64,000 nt of DNA, from NCBI GenBank assembly GCA_014529385.2, contig CM043966.1:38677037-38741036 (forward strand), given 5' to 3'. The stretch's first letter is position 1, and each line of letters begins with the position of its first letter. The notes beneath the pieces were generated by a model. The model was given only the letters and a program-made list of their open reading frames with translations. It searched no databases and was not told the origin of the DNA. Made by a program: the position numbers and the translations under genes. Positions 42,827 to 57,867 of this stretch are shown one piece after another. This stretch comes from Adiantum capillus-veneris (lineage: Eukaryota > Streptophyta > Polypodiopsida > Polypodiales > Pteridaceae).

Positions 42827-44170
42827 CTTGGTGCTATATTGCTAGATTTCCCTACGCTTCAAGCTATTGTGTGCAGATGGTGCATCCCCTCATGCATGCA
42901 TCCATTGCCTCACTCTGCTTCCAACTTTAGATAAACCCTTTAAAGGAAATTAGCACCCACACAAGGCATTATTGGGTGGAATTAAAGCTTGACGTTGTTA
43001 CACTCCATATATGATACTTTGAAAAGTAAAGAATCGTCTCTTTTTTTATCAAAGCTTTTTAGGTAAAGTATACATCACTTTTCCAAAACGTTTCTCCTTC
43101 ATTTGAGGACTACCCACCAATTTTGATTGGTCAGCTTACCAAAATCCTCTTGATTTTGTACGAGCCAAATCCTACTGGGTGCAAAGAAATTTTCGGGAAT
43201 TCTAGTGATCTTCCAAATGCTTTGCATTTAGAGTTGAGTCGCACTGGATGCTAGTAGGGTTTTTTTAAAAGATATTGAAGGCATGTGGTCGCACCCATGA
43301 GGAAAAGAAAAGGATGCTGAAATTTAGCGAAAAAGCCACCACATCTATTGGTTTGAAAAGTGAGAGAAATACTCTGCTTTGACGTTCCCCTAAAGAATAG
43401 CTTAACCCTTGCAATTTTAAATGGATTAGTGGGGTTATTGGCAAGCTTCTACATTCACGCACAACTTCCAAAATTAGTGAGATTCTTGCATCCCTATCCA
43501 CCCACTACCCCTACTCCTTTTGGGTGCAACTATTCTTGCATCCCTATCCACCCACTACCCCTAGTGAGTATATTAGCTTGTTTTATGGAGTCCTAACAAT
43601 GAAAATTCATTTAAAAAAGTGTTGAGTGAAAGACATGCAATCTAAGTAGGTCCAGCCAATTTTGAAAAGTGGTGTATTAGATAGAATTTAAGGAGATGCG
43701 TTTTGTGGCTTTGAGAAGAAAAGTGGAGGTGTTGGCACTTGGAAGAGAGAGGGAGACACGGGACATAGCAAGAGGGTGATTTTATGCTTTTGAGGGATAT
43801 AGGGGATTTGTCACAATTGGGATCCGTTTTTGAGTGCTTAGCATGTAATTTGTCACAAATTACTTCAGAAAAAAAAGCAATTATGTTTTAAAAATAATGA
43901 AGCAAGTCATATCCAAAGTCTACATAACCAACTCAAATTCTAGTTTTAGCATCTTTGGAGATTAAATAGCATCTTTGGAGATATTTAATCTGGCAACAAG
44001 GGGTATTAGGGGAATTTTGACAAATTTTAAGGGAATTTTTAAAAAAATATTGGGGTAGTTTGAGAATTTTTGAAATTTGAGGGGTATTTTGAATGCAGTT
44101 GTTTTTATAGGAATTTAGCAAGATTCTATTGAAAGTTTCAAGTTTTACGTGGAGAGAGACAGACACACGT

Positions 44171-44201
<31 letters not shown>

Positions 44202-44607
44202 ATTAGATATTTTGCCCTTTCTCTGTGTCGGTTGTGGTGCGTCATTGGTGACTGCGTGAAGCTGTTCAAAGCTGGGGATGGGTGATGCTAACGAAGGAGA
44301 CTGGGGCCAGCAGCACAAGGAGGTGCGAGATAGATATATTATCTGTGTGCACATCTGCCATGGCATCAATGATGATGGAGCAGTTGTGTGTGTGTGTTTG
44401 TGTTTTGCAGGCAGTATACAAGAGTCTCAATGAATGTGTTTCTCGAATTAGGACCGAAGCATGAACCTTTACAAGAGGTGGGGCCGCAACGTGAAGGCAC
44501 ACGATGACATACATATAACGATTTCGTAGCAATGAGAAAGCAAGAGAATCGCGATGATGGACCCATTTCACTGGTCGGCTCTTGAAGTAGCCTAAATTGA
44601 GGAGCTG
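42827..44607. other. Intergenic
   Basis: AT-rich. A 43-bp direct duplication with TTGCATCCCTATCCACCCAC lies at about 43486-43571. (GA)n occurs at 44171-44198 and (GT)n at 44383-44402. No gene recognised. Confidence 0.6.
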
Positions 44608-44793
44608 TTGTCAGATTTTATAATTGATGTCTTCTTATCCACGGTGACTTCTCAAGGGGGTGGGGCCAAAGCGTACAGGGAGATTGTGCAGGCAATCTCG
44701 AGCACAGAGGAGGAGGGGTGCATGAATGGCCCTGCATGGTCTTTTGCTTCAGACTTCGAATCTGGGCTGCCATCTTCATCTGAGGTTGAAGGC

Positions 44794-44876
<83 letters not shown>

Positions 44877-44907
44877 TGGATTAAGTGAACGTGGGGCTGC
44901 ACATTGA
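44608..44907 (+). other. Short open stretch running into (GA)n
   Basis: From 44608 a frame reads MSDFIIDVFLSTVTSQGGGA and GPAWSFASDFESGLPSSSEV before entering the (GA)38 tract at 44798-44873. The first 60 codons look protein-like but I know no family. It could be an exon or chance. Confidence 0.2.
44798..44873. repeat. (GA)n microsatellite
   Basis: About 38 uninterrupted GA units. Confidence 0.95.
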
Positions 44908-44944
44908 GTGAGAGGAAAGCGGAGAGGAAGGCGAGGGGCATGCA

Positions 44945-46001
44945 TAGGCGTCCATGGTTAGGGGGCTGGCTCTACAGAGAGGATGACAGTGACAGGAAGC
45001 CTTCTTTTGCCTTCGATTTAGCAATTTTGAAGGAATCTGGGTGACTAATTAATGAAAAAAATTAGAATAGACCGAGTAGTGAAAGACATGCAAATCTATA
45101 ATCTTTTTTGTTCAAGTGATAGCGTAATCATACATTAGAAAATTTCGCACTTAAAATACCACTAATTCTTCTAAGAGCCGGGTTACGCCCGTGCTAGTGG
45201 GGGGAGTGGGGGGAGGGGGATGCGAAGGGTTGCACCCACTTTAGTTTCAGTGCAGAGAAGAGAAACGTAGAAAAGGTGATCGCACCTGCCGTGCTCTCAT
45301 TGGCTCCTGCAACCCTACGATGGAGGAGGAAGCTGATTTCCCGTAACCTTCTCTTAGCCCCCCCCCCCCCCCCCCCCCCCCCCCCTTTTCCAAAGTGATA
45401 GTAGGGTTATTGGCACATTTCGGGTTTCGTGTTCTTTTCAGATTTTCTTAAAATGGCAAACATCCTCACCCTACTCCTCCCACTCCCCTGGGCGCGACCC
45501 AGCTCTAACTCTAGCTAAGAATGTGGCATATATCATATCATGTCTGGAAAGCATACATTATCCTTTCAAAGATATCTTCTTTTCGTTCCAAAACTTATGA
45601 GAGAGATAGAAGTCATCGTGTAACAAGAACAAGAAATGACACCTAAGCACCTTGTTGAACAAGAAATGACACCTAAGCACCTTGTTGAAAAGTACTTGTA
45701 CAAAGTTATTAGGCCCTTTTTGACTAATTATGCATTACACATGGAAGTAGTCGCATAGCGATAAGAGGAAGGGAAGAACAAGAGCAATGTGGGACGACAA
45801 GAACTTCTTAAGATTAGCGATGCTTGTTGTGCAACACTCAAAACTAGCTGCGGTGTTATGAGCGTCGTTATGTTCCTCTCGTTATATAGTGACATTTATA
45901 GCAATGCTGATAGTTGAGGTAAAAAAAACACGACAACATCACAACTTAGATCTGGATCTGAGTTTTTACGCTTTGGGGCAAGAGACGAAAGATGAAGGTA
46001 A

Positions 46002-46002
<1 letters not shown>
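44945..46002. other. Intergenic with poly-C and a short duplication
   Basis: A C-run of about 26 lies at 45360-45385. A 30-bp unit starting AAGAAATGACACCTAAGCAC is repeated exactly at 45631 and 45661. No gene seen. Confidence 0.65.
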
Positions 46003-46071
<69 letters not shown>

Positions 46072-46167
46072 GGAGAGAAGGGAGAGGTAGGTATGCTCCC
46101 TCCCCTTTGTCTCTCTCATGCTCCCTTCCCATGTTTTTTTTTCTCCCTCCCACTCACACACACAGAC

Positions 46168-46201
<34 letters not shown>
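46003..46201. repeat. Compound (CT)n-(CA)n and (GA)n microsatellites
   Basis: (CT)n at 46003-46033 joins (AC)n at 46034-46070. (GA)n follows at 46171-46201. Confidence 0.95.
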
Positions 46202-46205
<4 letters not shown>

Positions 46206-48960
46206 GTTATATTGAACGTCTTCAAAATGCCAAATTGACCGTTGAGACCAAACTGTTACAATCTTGATAGATCTAATCCAATGTTTGGGTATAAAAGTTT
46301 TTTAAAAAAGGGAGTAAGCTAAAAACTAAAAACTAAAATCATTATCATGATAATCAGCAATGTCCAAGGGGTAGAGAATTAGTTAGGATTAGGATTTAGG
46401 ATATATATCTACTTTTGAATTAAGGTTTAAATCTAAGGTTAGGATCGAGGATTAGATTTAAGGTTATGTGTATAGGTGGCGTTAAAATTAGACAGATCGA
46501 TGGAAGATAGAGAGTAATATTAGATAAATCTTCTTATTGCTCTCTCTACCCTATCTCTCATGCTCACTAGCATATCTAGTATGATGTCTAGCGTATCTTG
46601 CATTCTAATTAGTAAATCTGGTATGCTAACTAGCACACCATGAGACTAAGCATAGATGTATATTAGTTTCTATAAATTTTTTTAAAACATCTAGGCCTAT
46701 TTAGTTAGCATACAAGGTTTGCTATCTAGCACACATGATAAACATGTGATTTATGCTAAAAAAGAGGTATGGCATGTTGAATAGCACAAGAGTAAAAGCA
46801 TGTAGTGGCGTTTACATAGATGGTGCCCATGGACAACTTTTAATAGATTTTGTAAAAAACTACCATGCCCCCATTGCCATGCTATGCTATATGATATCAT
46901 AAATGGTTTTCCACCAATACATGCTTTTACCTAGAGTCATTATGATAGCAAGTAGGTTTGCATGAATGCTAAATTTCATTGTTGTATGCTATCCTTGACC
47001 AACTAATAGATTTGCCATGCCCCCATTGCCTGCTATGCTAAAAGATAGCGCAAATGGTTTTTTACCAATACACTCTTTTACCCAAAGTCATTACGGTAAC
47101 AAACAAGCAGAATTGCATGCATGCTAAATTTCATTGATGTATGCTATCCTTGACCAATTATAAGCGTAGGTATCTACTTACTAGAATTTGTATGTGCTAA
47201 CTAGCATAATTTATATGCAAGTATATGAAGACAAAGATATGAGAAGGATCATGTGGAGCATTAGGACAAAAATAGTAGAAAACGGGACAATATAAGGAAT
47301 TAATTGACTATACTAGTTAGTTAAGATTTCAAAAAGTCTACCTCCTAATATAGGCATTTTGAAAAGATATGTGCATATCTTTCCTCTTTAATTTTCACTT
47401 TTAGAGCTCAAATGAGCATATCTACCTCCAAATATAGTCGTTTTCAAAAGGTACGTGCATATCTTTTCAGACTTTGATTGAGAGGAAAATGGCAATTTGG
47501 CATTCCAAAAGTGTTCCAAATTGAACCTAGATTTGCCACAGAAAGCATGTACCTTGAAATAGGTTCACTATTTTGATTTGTCTCAATCATAATTTGTTGT
47601 TTTGTGGGAGAAATTAGCTAGCTTGTTGACTATAGTAAAATAAGGATCTCTTTCTTGTTGTCTTGTGTTTACCTCTCAAAGCGAAGTTTAAGGAAATTTC
47701 CCTACAGTAAATGGAGAAATAGTGAAAGTGGCTGATTTTAACACTATGTTTGTTCAGAACCTTCATTGCAGGGAAAGTTAGTAATCATGATTATTAACTA
47801 TTTTCAAAGTAGGCATGTTTGGCTTGATAAGTGGCTGATTTTAACACTATGTTTGTTCAGAACCTTCATTGCAGGGAAAGTTAGTAATCATGATTATTAA
47901 CTATTTTCAAAGTAGGCATGTTTGGCTTGATAGATGTTTTGCAACATGTGTGTCAAATTTGAGCAAAAAATACTCAAAAGAGATGAAGTTATATGCAAAA
48001 CAAGCTTCTAAGACCTTGCGGAGAAAATTGTAAACCTCACTCACAGTTTTGATTTTTCTTGCCAATTAGAGATCACACACAAACTTTGCATATAGTAATT
48101 CAATATTGCTAAAAGAAATTCCATTTTGTAGAGTTGGTGTAGTGTTAGATGTTGGAGCTACCCACTCAAGCAGTGACATCAGAAGAAATGCATTCAAAAA
48201 AGCTAAGGGACTTAGAGAAAGCGCAAAAAAATCGAGTTGGATTCTATTGCATTTTCATTCTTAAATATTTATGAATCTTAGATCTTGACGAGTTTTTGGA
48301 AATTGGGGTTATGTGAGTTTTAGAGAGTAAAGCCTCCATCAAATAGAGCATTAGTCAAGGAGACCCGAATCTTCACCATTCCTAAGGGTTCACAGATACT
48401 TACTTAGATACAAGCTCAGATATGGCTTCCATATCATCTCAGTCTCAATTTGATGTAGGGCACTATCATGAAGTTTAACCATATCTGTATGTATGCAGGA
48501 TGAGCAAGGAGATCAAATTTACTTTGACACTAATGAGGAATATATAATAAGGATTTGTTAGGGTTTAGGCCAATTTTTCGGACACCCATCTCACTAACCG
48601 TACTAATGTTATCTATTCTTTTGATCATATAGAATAATAAGGAGAGGTGGCGCTTAATCCTCACATAGAGCTCCACCAAAAGTGTGTACACTCATCTCTT
48701 GCCTCACTCACACTCGCACTTTGCATGCCCCACACGTGCACTCACAAGTGGTATCAATGCTGCGGCTTCTCGACCCGCTCCCAATGTGTGTGCACAGGCT
48801 TCGAGGTAGTCTAAGGCAAAGATAGCCTAGGAAGTGAGATTAACAATAAAATTTATCATCGCTAGACTTTTGGAAATAGCAACACATGTAATTTGGAGTA
48901 TTGTAGTGCTACCAGAGAGTGCAAATAAAAAGGCAACGTATCCTTACTATGTAACACTAT
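46202..48960. other. Long intergenic stretch with two tandem duplications
   Basis: No gene seen. A diverged duplication of about 150 bp (anchor CCATGCCCCCATTGCC) starts near 46865 and 47015. A 103-bp unit beginning GTGGCTGATTTTAACACTAT is repeated with no visible difference at 47728-47830 and 47831-47933. GATTAGGATTTAGGAT-like strings near 46385-46460 are not true telomere repeats. Confidence 0.65.
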
Positions 48961-48970
48961 AGGGAGCGTG

Positions 48971-50689
<1,719 letters not shown>

Positions 50690-50690
<1 letters not shown>

Positions 50691-51900
50691 AAATTTTTTG
50701 TCAAAAAATTTGCCAAAAGTCCTTAGTGTCACTCTCTTGCAGTTAATTCTTGTCAGTATAGCTCTAGATCTTCTGAGAAAGAAGATTACTCCATTAAAAC
50801 ATTTGATGGCACAAATATCAATATATGGAAGTAGAGAATGCTTGATGTGCTAGTCACAACAAAGGACTTGCAACACAATTAAAGAGTGCAGAGAGGATTT
50901 GTACAGTGATGATCAGTGGGAGGAGCTTGATTCTTGTGCCATGGAAACTATTAGATTGCATCTTGGTGAGTCTATATTCTTCACAATTATGGACAAACCA
51001 ATGCTAAAGAACTATGGGAGTCTTTATGCTTCAAATGGAATGGTAAGAGTGCATCAAACAAAGTGTCTCTAATGAATAAGCTTATGCTTCTTAACAAGTT
51101 CAACAATGTGCTTACTTAGTTGACGTCAAAGGGGCTTAGTTTTGATGATAAAATGAAAGCCATTTTCTTGCTATATTCTTTGCCTGCATGGGACAAATTT
51201 AGCACTACCATTAGTAACTACATCCCTTAGAGCAAGCTTGTTAACAATGATGTTACCAATGCTTTGCTTAGATTTGACGTCAGTCCTTTGATAGTAGTGG
51301 GCATGGTGATGCATAAATGGAAAGTGGAAGTAGCCAAAGAAATAATCAAATGCAGAAAGGTTGTAGTCGCAGTCACGGTTGTTCTCAAGATCGCAAGAAT
51401 GCACGTAGCTTGAGCCGTAGACATGACACTAAGAACATTGAATGCTACCATTATCACAAGAAAGGACACATGAAGAAAAGTTGCCATTTTTTGCAAAGAG
51501 AGAAGGGTAAAGCCATTGTTGTAAAATCTACACCTCCTAAGAGAAGTGTGAAGATAGAGGAGCTCAATGTCATTGAGTCTCCACATAGTGATGTTGTTCA
51601 TGACATGACATACCTATCTTATTAGTCTTCACTTCTAATTTGAGTCCAAAGGCGTTATTAGATCTTGATAAATGCTATGCATAGAATTGGATTTTTGAAT
51701 TAGATGCCAATTTTCATGTAACTCCTCACAAGGAGTGCTAAGTGGTTCTCTTTTTATGCTTCTACACATGGTCCAATTAATCTGGTTGATTCTCAACAAC
51801 TTGAGATATGTGGCATTGGATATGTGAAGTTACGTATGCACAAAGATATCGAGTTCATGCCATGAGGAGTTGGGTGGATGCATGAATAGGTGGACTTACT
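50690..51900 (+). pseudogene. Copia gag-protease relic
   Basis: YSIKTFDGTNINIWK(stop)RMLDVLV at about 50790, then ETIRLHLGESIFFTI, then SASNKVSLMNKLMLLNKFNN and FDDKMKAIFLLYSLPAWDKF, are the UBN2-type copia gag. A knuckle near 51440 reads CYHYHKKGHMKKSC, with the second Cys replaced by Tyr. The protease start reads WIFELDANFHVTPHKE (about 51690), where the family has WIxDSGAxxHVTP, so the catalytic motif is lost. No LTRs were found. Different lineage from the copia at 10757. Confidence 0.75.
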
Positions 51901-52039
51901 ACCTGTGTCCCGGACACACTAGCACGCTAGTAGCTACCTCCCAAATCTCAAGGTGGAGGGAAACTTTTGAGTGAATTTAATAATGATATTTTAAAAAACG
52001 TGACAGAGACCACGATCAAAGGTTGTTATGCCTTTTTGT

Positions 52040-52040
<1 letters not shown>

Positions 52041-52091
<51 letters not shown>

Positions 52092-52114
52092 TGAAGTTGA
52101 AAACCTCCATAGCT

Positions 52115-52211
<97 letters not shown>

Positions 52212-52278
52212 CTCGCTACAATTACCATCTCCATAGTTGAGCACGCTCTCTCAGAGTAGCTTGCCTTCCTCGATTAAT

Positions 52279-52344
<66 letters not shown>
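52041..52344. repeat. (CT)n-(GT)n, long (CT)n and (CT)n-(CA)n microsatellites
   Basis: (CT)n 52041-52075 followed by (GT)n to 52091, (CT)n 52117-52208 (about 46 units, the longest in the window), and (CT)n 52281-52311 joined to (AC)n 52312-52344. Confidence 0.95.
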
Positions 52345-52346
<2 letters not shown>

Positions 52347-52389
52347 TGCATGTGAATCCCTAGCTGGTGTTTAGGGCTTAGCTTTGGAC

Positions 52390-53305
52390 AGGGTACCCAC
52401 TTTGGCATCCTCTTTCCACCTCTCAAAGACTCACAAGATGGTAAAATCATTCCAGTTGAGGATGTTGTGAGTTTAACAAGTAGCACATGCCTTTGTTGTG
52501 ACTCAGCCAAGTGCAGCTCATGCAAACAGAGTGTAATCAAGGATTATGAAGCAAAACAAAAGCGCGCATCCCGCGAGAGAATCAAAGAAAGAGAAGCTAG
52601 AATTAAACAGGTCGATATTAATGAATTTCAGCACCGCAAAATTACTGCACATGTGATCAAGTTTTTCAAGCAGTGCATAGAGGGTCTTGACAACAAGGCA
52701 AAGGAGAAGATCATCAGGAGCATTCTCAAGCATCGAGCATTGAGAGACCTGAAAATTCAATCTACAGGAGGTGAGGTTTCCAATGATGAGCAGAGGGTAT
52801 TGATTAATGGAATGCACAACACTCTCAAGGTAATCAAGAGACCAAAAAGCTCGGCAGAGTTGTTTGTTAAACGAGCGAGTATCATGATGGTTATGAATTC
52901 CACAAGCATAAAACCAAATATAGCAGCTGCATCAAGGCTTCCTGGTATCCATCAAAGGAACTTCTATGTAGCTAGATCTCAATTGAAACATAATCATACA
53001 AAACTGCCATTTCATTTGTGTGGGCGACCACCATACACAATAGTGTAATTACAGAGGAATTGAAGGCCACAGTGGTGAGCTTCTGGACTCACAATACTCG
53101 CGTATCACCCAACAAAAAGGATGTGTCAAAATCGTATTGCACGCAAAGTATTCGATAAACACCCAGTGCATCTTCTTGAGCAACCCCAGGTTTGTTTTGA
53201 CTTCTTGAGTAACTACAAGCTTATTTTCATTGACAATTATGGCAATGGTTTGGTTGTACTTCAGTTGACTGTTGTACAGTTTGCTTATTATTGCACATTG
53301 CTTTA
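52390..53305 (+). pseudogene. N-terminal half of a transposase-like protein
   Basis: Open from about 52395 to 53046. It has a CLCCDSAKCSSC zinc-binding-like cluster, a charged helical stretch (RERIKEREARIKQVDINEFQ), IIRSILKHRALRDL, and a basic region. After a two-base shift at about 53045 it continues ITEELKATVVSFWTHNTRVS and PNKKDVSK, and after another shift RIARKVFDKHPVHLLEQPQV. The FWxxNTRxSPNxKDxxK motif recalls the same unnamed transposon-like family as 19121-21663, of which this would be the N-terminal part. That link is from memory. An acceptor-like TTTGGACAG precedes it (52382-52390). The downstream part is absent: the LINE begins at 53381. Confidence 0.4.
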
Positions 53306-53523
53306 GACCTAGTAACTACCACTACTAAATAGGTAGCTTACTATACATGACCGGTAGCTACCACTGTGATCCTTATAATTTTTTTTTTCCGAGAAAAAGA
53401 TCCTTCTATTAGTTAATGAAAACTGCCCATAGGGCTACAACCACCTCCACAAGAGAGGGTAACAACAAGCATGATGGGGAGACTCTCCCAATGAAAAAAC
53501 AACATATATACAATGAGGCTAAA

Positions 53524-56500
53524 TCAAGAGGTGGGAGGAGGGAAAAGCCACACAGGTGGACAGTAGTGACATTTGAGCACCCCCTGGACTATGGTGTAGA
53601 AAGGCCCAGGGCGCCAGAGTCGAAGGAAAGCCTCACGACGCTCCTGCATGCGGTCGGAGCTGCCCTGTAGTCCCTCAAGCTGTCCTCTGAGAGTATGGAT
53701 CAGCTCTAGCCAAAAGTCACGAACAGTCTCTGCTGGTGGCACAGGGCGAGCCTCAAAGATGCGGAAACAGCGAGCCCGTCAGATGAACCAAAGTGTCGGG
53801 CCACTGATGAGCGCCCAACACTCCTCTTTCTCACTGCACCACTCTAGTGGAGTAAGCTCTGTAGCAGGCTGGGCAGGTGGCCCCCCCTGTATCACTATCA
53901 TCCTGCTGGTGGAAGATAGCTCAAACTGAAGTGTCAGGCTCGTAGGGGTGGACCAAGCCGCTGCCCCCCAAGTGTACTGGCGAGCCGTGGAGAGAGTAGG
54001 CATCAGCCGAAGAACTCGTAGCCACACCTGCTGGGCTGAGGGACAATCCCAAAGACAGTGACGCTAACTCTCCACCAAATGGTCACAAGCTGCACATGTG
54101 GCCAAGAGACCACTATGCACAAGCCATCTCCCTACTGCTATGGCTCTATGTGCGACCAACCACTGAAACAAGGTGACTCGCCTCAGCTATCTGGAGTCCC
54201 ACAACCTCTGCCAAAAAGCTACCAAGAACTCGACTGTGAGGCCCTCCTCCTGCCAATGACGTGGTGCAGCGGGGCGGGCCTCTCTTTGTGCTGCAAGTAT
54301 ATGACGTCCAAGCCGAACAGTGTACTGAAAGAAGGGGACTCTTGGGCGGACTGCAGAAGAGAAGGGGTCCCTCCATAGCCACTCACCAGGATCCCACTGT
54401 ACTCGTGCCAGTGGACAACACTCCCAAGCCCATAGCCTTCAGTGTCCTCTCTCAAGAGCTGCTGGGTCAGGGTCTATGACGCAAGTCCTCCCACAGATGC
54501 CCACAACTCGGATCCTCTAGAAACAGCACTCTACTACCTGCGGGGCCTCTACTGCAACTCGCTGTAATCATCCCCCACCCTGAAGCTCGAACAGGGCTGG
54601 GATAGTCTCTAAGCAAGCCCTAACTGAAATGAGAACCTCCAGTCGTGTGAAGGCTCCCATCCACCGGGGTGCTACTGGCTCGAGAGGCGTGAGCCACTCA
54701 GCTGGAACTGACTCTGAGATGTACTGACACATGCTTTGCACCCCTCTCATGCCCTGTAGGCTGGATAGTCTGCACCTCCTCTGACAAACCTGTGAACTCT
54801 AGCCAGTCACCTAGAGAGAGCGCTGGACCCACTGCCATGGGACCCCAAGAAACATGAGGCCGACTCCCAACCAAGTGTCCTCTCTGAGTGCTAACCATGG
54901 GGTTCCAGACGAGGGGCTGCCGTAGGCGCTCCTCCGTGCACGTCGGCTGTCTCTGCTCTAGGCCACGCTGTAAGAGCTCCCAAGATCGAAGCAAACTCAC
55001 AGCAAATCGGTCCTCCAGTCTCCTGCTCAAACCAACTCGGCGCAGCTTTGTAAAGATCCATCTGGTCGAAGGTTGCCAAGGGCCTCTTGACTGAGGCACC
55101 CTGGCACGAAGCCTCTGCAGCAAGAACTCCTTCCAGGGCTCCTCTCCTGGAAGAAGTCCTCTGACGACGAACTTCCCAAGAAGAGCTCTGATCTGCTGTG
55201 CTGGATCAATGATCCCAAGCCCTCCCTGAGAACAAGGAAGTGTGATGACCGACCAATCCACCTTGGCTCGGGCAATCTGAGTGTCGCGACCTGACCAAAG
55301 GAAGTTCCTGATTAGCCTCTCTACTTGGCTGATACAAGAACTCCAGAAGATCCAGCAAGAAGTGATGTACCACATAGTCGCCAACAACACCTGGTTGGCA
55401 ACTACTACTCTACCAGCCAGCGAAAGTCGTGCTGAGCTCCAATGTAACATCTTTCTCCTGATGGACAGGAGAAGAGGAGAAATCTGCTGCTCGGGGGACA
55501 AGTCCAAACCAACTTGACAACCCAAGTACCGAACTGCAGCCCCTGGAGGAATCCACCTGAAACCCTCTCCTGGCATCCAATCTGGCACAGGAGCACTACC
55601 AACCGAGAAAGCCACTGTCTTTCTCCAGTTGGTTAGTGCGCCCGATGCACAGCAGAAGGTCTCCAAAGCCTGCTCACATCTGTGTAAATTGGCCTCCTGG
55701 CCCTCTAAGTACAAGGCCGAGTTGTCGGCAAACTCAGCGTCCAGAAGCTCATCTCCCCGTATAGGGAGTGCTAAGCCCCTCAGACCAACCTGATGTGACA
55801 CCAAAAATCTGCTCATCTCCTCCGCATAGAACAGAAAGAGAAAGGGGGCAAGAGGACAACCCTGTCTGACCGATCGTGTGAGCATGAAGCGCTCACCTCT
55901 ACCTCCTACCAAAAGCACCTGACTGTGATCCTGTCTGTACAAAGCTGACACCCCTCTGATCCAAGCATCTGAGAATCCCATCCTGTGTAGCGTGCCCTCT
56001 AGAAAGTCCCAGTCAACTCTGTCGTATGCCTTCTCAAAATTGAGAAGAAGAATCACAAGGTCCTCCCCACGGAGTCGTGCCAGGGCAGAAGCCTCCCAGA
56101 AGGTGAAGATGTTGTCAAGGATATTGCGTTCCTTGACAAAACCTGTATGAGTACCATGTATAAGGCTCTCCAAAAGTGGCTGAATCCTCAAACTCAGAGC
56201 CTTGGCAAGAATTTTGTAGGCTGAGTTTAGGATGGTGATGGGGTGCCACTGTCGAGTCTCATCCAAGGAGCCACCCTCCTTTGGAATGAGGTAAATCAGG
56301 CCCTCACTCATGCTATCCGGCATCACTCCTGTGTGTAGAATGTACTGAAAGGCACTACAAAGATCTGGGCCAAGCAGGTCCCAGTACTCCAAGAAGAAGC
56401 TGGGAGTCAGCCCATCCTCACCTGGACAGCTACCACGAGGGAGGGCCCTAAGAGTCGTGTGCAGCTCCTCAAGCTGAAGAGGTATCTCTAGCCTCTGGCA

Positions 56501-57867
56501 CATCTCCTCAGTCACAAGACAAGGCATCTATGCCCAAACCTGCTCCCTGCATGCATCCTGTCTCTCTGACTGGGGCTCAGCCAACAGTAACTCACGGTAA
56601 AAGTCAGTAGCAACTGCACGTATATCCTCGGGCTCACAAACAACTGACCCATCAGGTCTCCTCAACTGATTGACCTTGGCATGCGAGTATCGAGGTCCCA
56701 CTGTCTCAAAAAAAACACCTGTCACTCTGTCACCTACCTGAGTCCACTGAGATGCCTGTCGGTGAAAGGAAAACTCATGGCGCCTCTCCTCTGTGCAAGA
56801 AAGCTCCTGTCGAGCCTACTGTAACTGCTCCAACCATGGACTGTCTGGATGCTGCTCCTGCATCCTCTGTAGTGAAGCAATACCTTGTCTGAGACGCTGC
56901 TCCTCCTCTCTCGCTGCAGCCCGTCGAGCCAGAGACTCCTAGAGAAAAAGTGGCTAAGCTGAGCTAGGCCTACGGCCACTCTGTCTGCAGGTAGAGCCTG
57001 GCTGTCCATGCCCTCTGTCCAGAGAGCCTCTACCCTCTCTCTGAGTGCTGAGTCCAACAAGAACCTCTCTGGGATGCGAAACATCGTGCTCCCACTCCTC
57101 TGCCTGTCTGCCACTGTGAGGATCACTGGTGCATGGTCCAAGAAGGATGTCCCTACCAGGATGCCCACTGAGCCCCCCAAGTCACTGAAGTGGTCACTAG
57201 TGTAGAAGCGATCTATCCACGATAGATTCACTCCTCCCACTCTGCGGTCCAATCTAGAGAAGGAAAGACTCTCTGGAGGCCTCACAAAGCCAAAATGCTG
57301 CCATGTATCCGAGACCCTCAAAGTCATACACAACCTCTCTCAAGCTACTAACTCGACTCCATGCATAGTAGCATGGCTGCCTCCGATTCTGTCAGAAGGG
57401 TCCTCCAACACGTTGAAGTCCCCTCCTACACACCAATGGTCAGCCTGTGGCAAAGACTCAACAATCCGTGACCAAAAGTCTGCACGAGCACTCGCCACAT
57501 TGGGCGCATAGATGTTCAGGAAGCTCACAAGGCCACCCTGAAGCTGCATAGTAATCCACTGAGCCCTTCCTGGCACAATAATCCCTCTGCCCACAATGGC
57601 CTACTGCAATGAGTCCGCAATAGTCATACATACCCGACCCTGGATGCCTCCAGGTCCAAAAGCAGCTGACCAAAAGGTATCATAACATCCACGCAAAATC
57701 TGACCACATCGCCGAATGCGGCTCTCAGACAAATGGTGCTCCTGAAGCATAAGGAGATCAATCTCTCCTCCCACAAGGCAACGTTGAAGCTCCTGACGCA
57801 ATCGGCCCCGCTGTCGCTGAAACTGGGGCCCACCTAGTCCCTGCACGTTCCACGAGACAATCCTCAT
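53524..57867 (-). pseudogene. LINE ORF2: endonuclease and reverse transcriptase
   Basis: Starts MRIVSWNVQGLGG at 57867. Endonuclease residues are seen in LLMLQEHHLSE, VGGDFNVLEDPSDRIGG, SWIDRFYTSD and LDHAPVILT. The RT (56527-55300) has LIYLIPKEGG, THTGFVKERNILDN, LLNFEKAYDRVDW and RQGCPLAPFLFLFYAEEMSR, then FADNSALYLEG. Both catalytic positions are altered: motif A has Asn for Asp (LLNFEKAYD) and motif C FADN replaces FADD. The C-terminal zf-RVT-like region CAACDHLVESQRHCLWDC lies near 54090-54040. In-frame stops at 57601 and 56528 (TAG) and several frameshifts (near 56740, 54480) make it dead. Confidence 0.9.

Noticed and set aside
46376-46470. Interstitial telomere repeat
   Set aside because: GATTAGGATTTAGGAT-like words occur but never as a run of TTTAGGG units.
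55281-55517. Plus-strand frames inside the LINE
   Set aside because: They are antisense to the reverse transcriptase, which fits the known family over the whole region.
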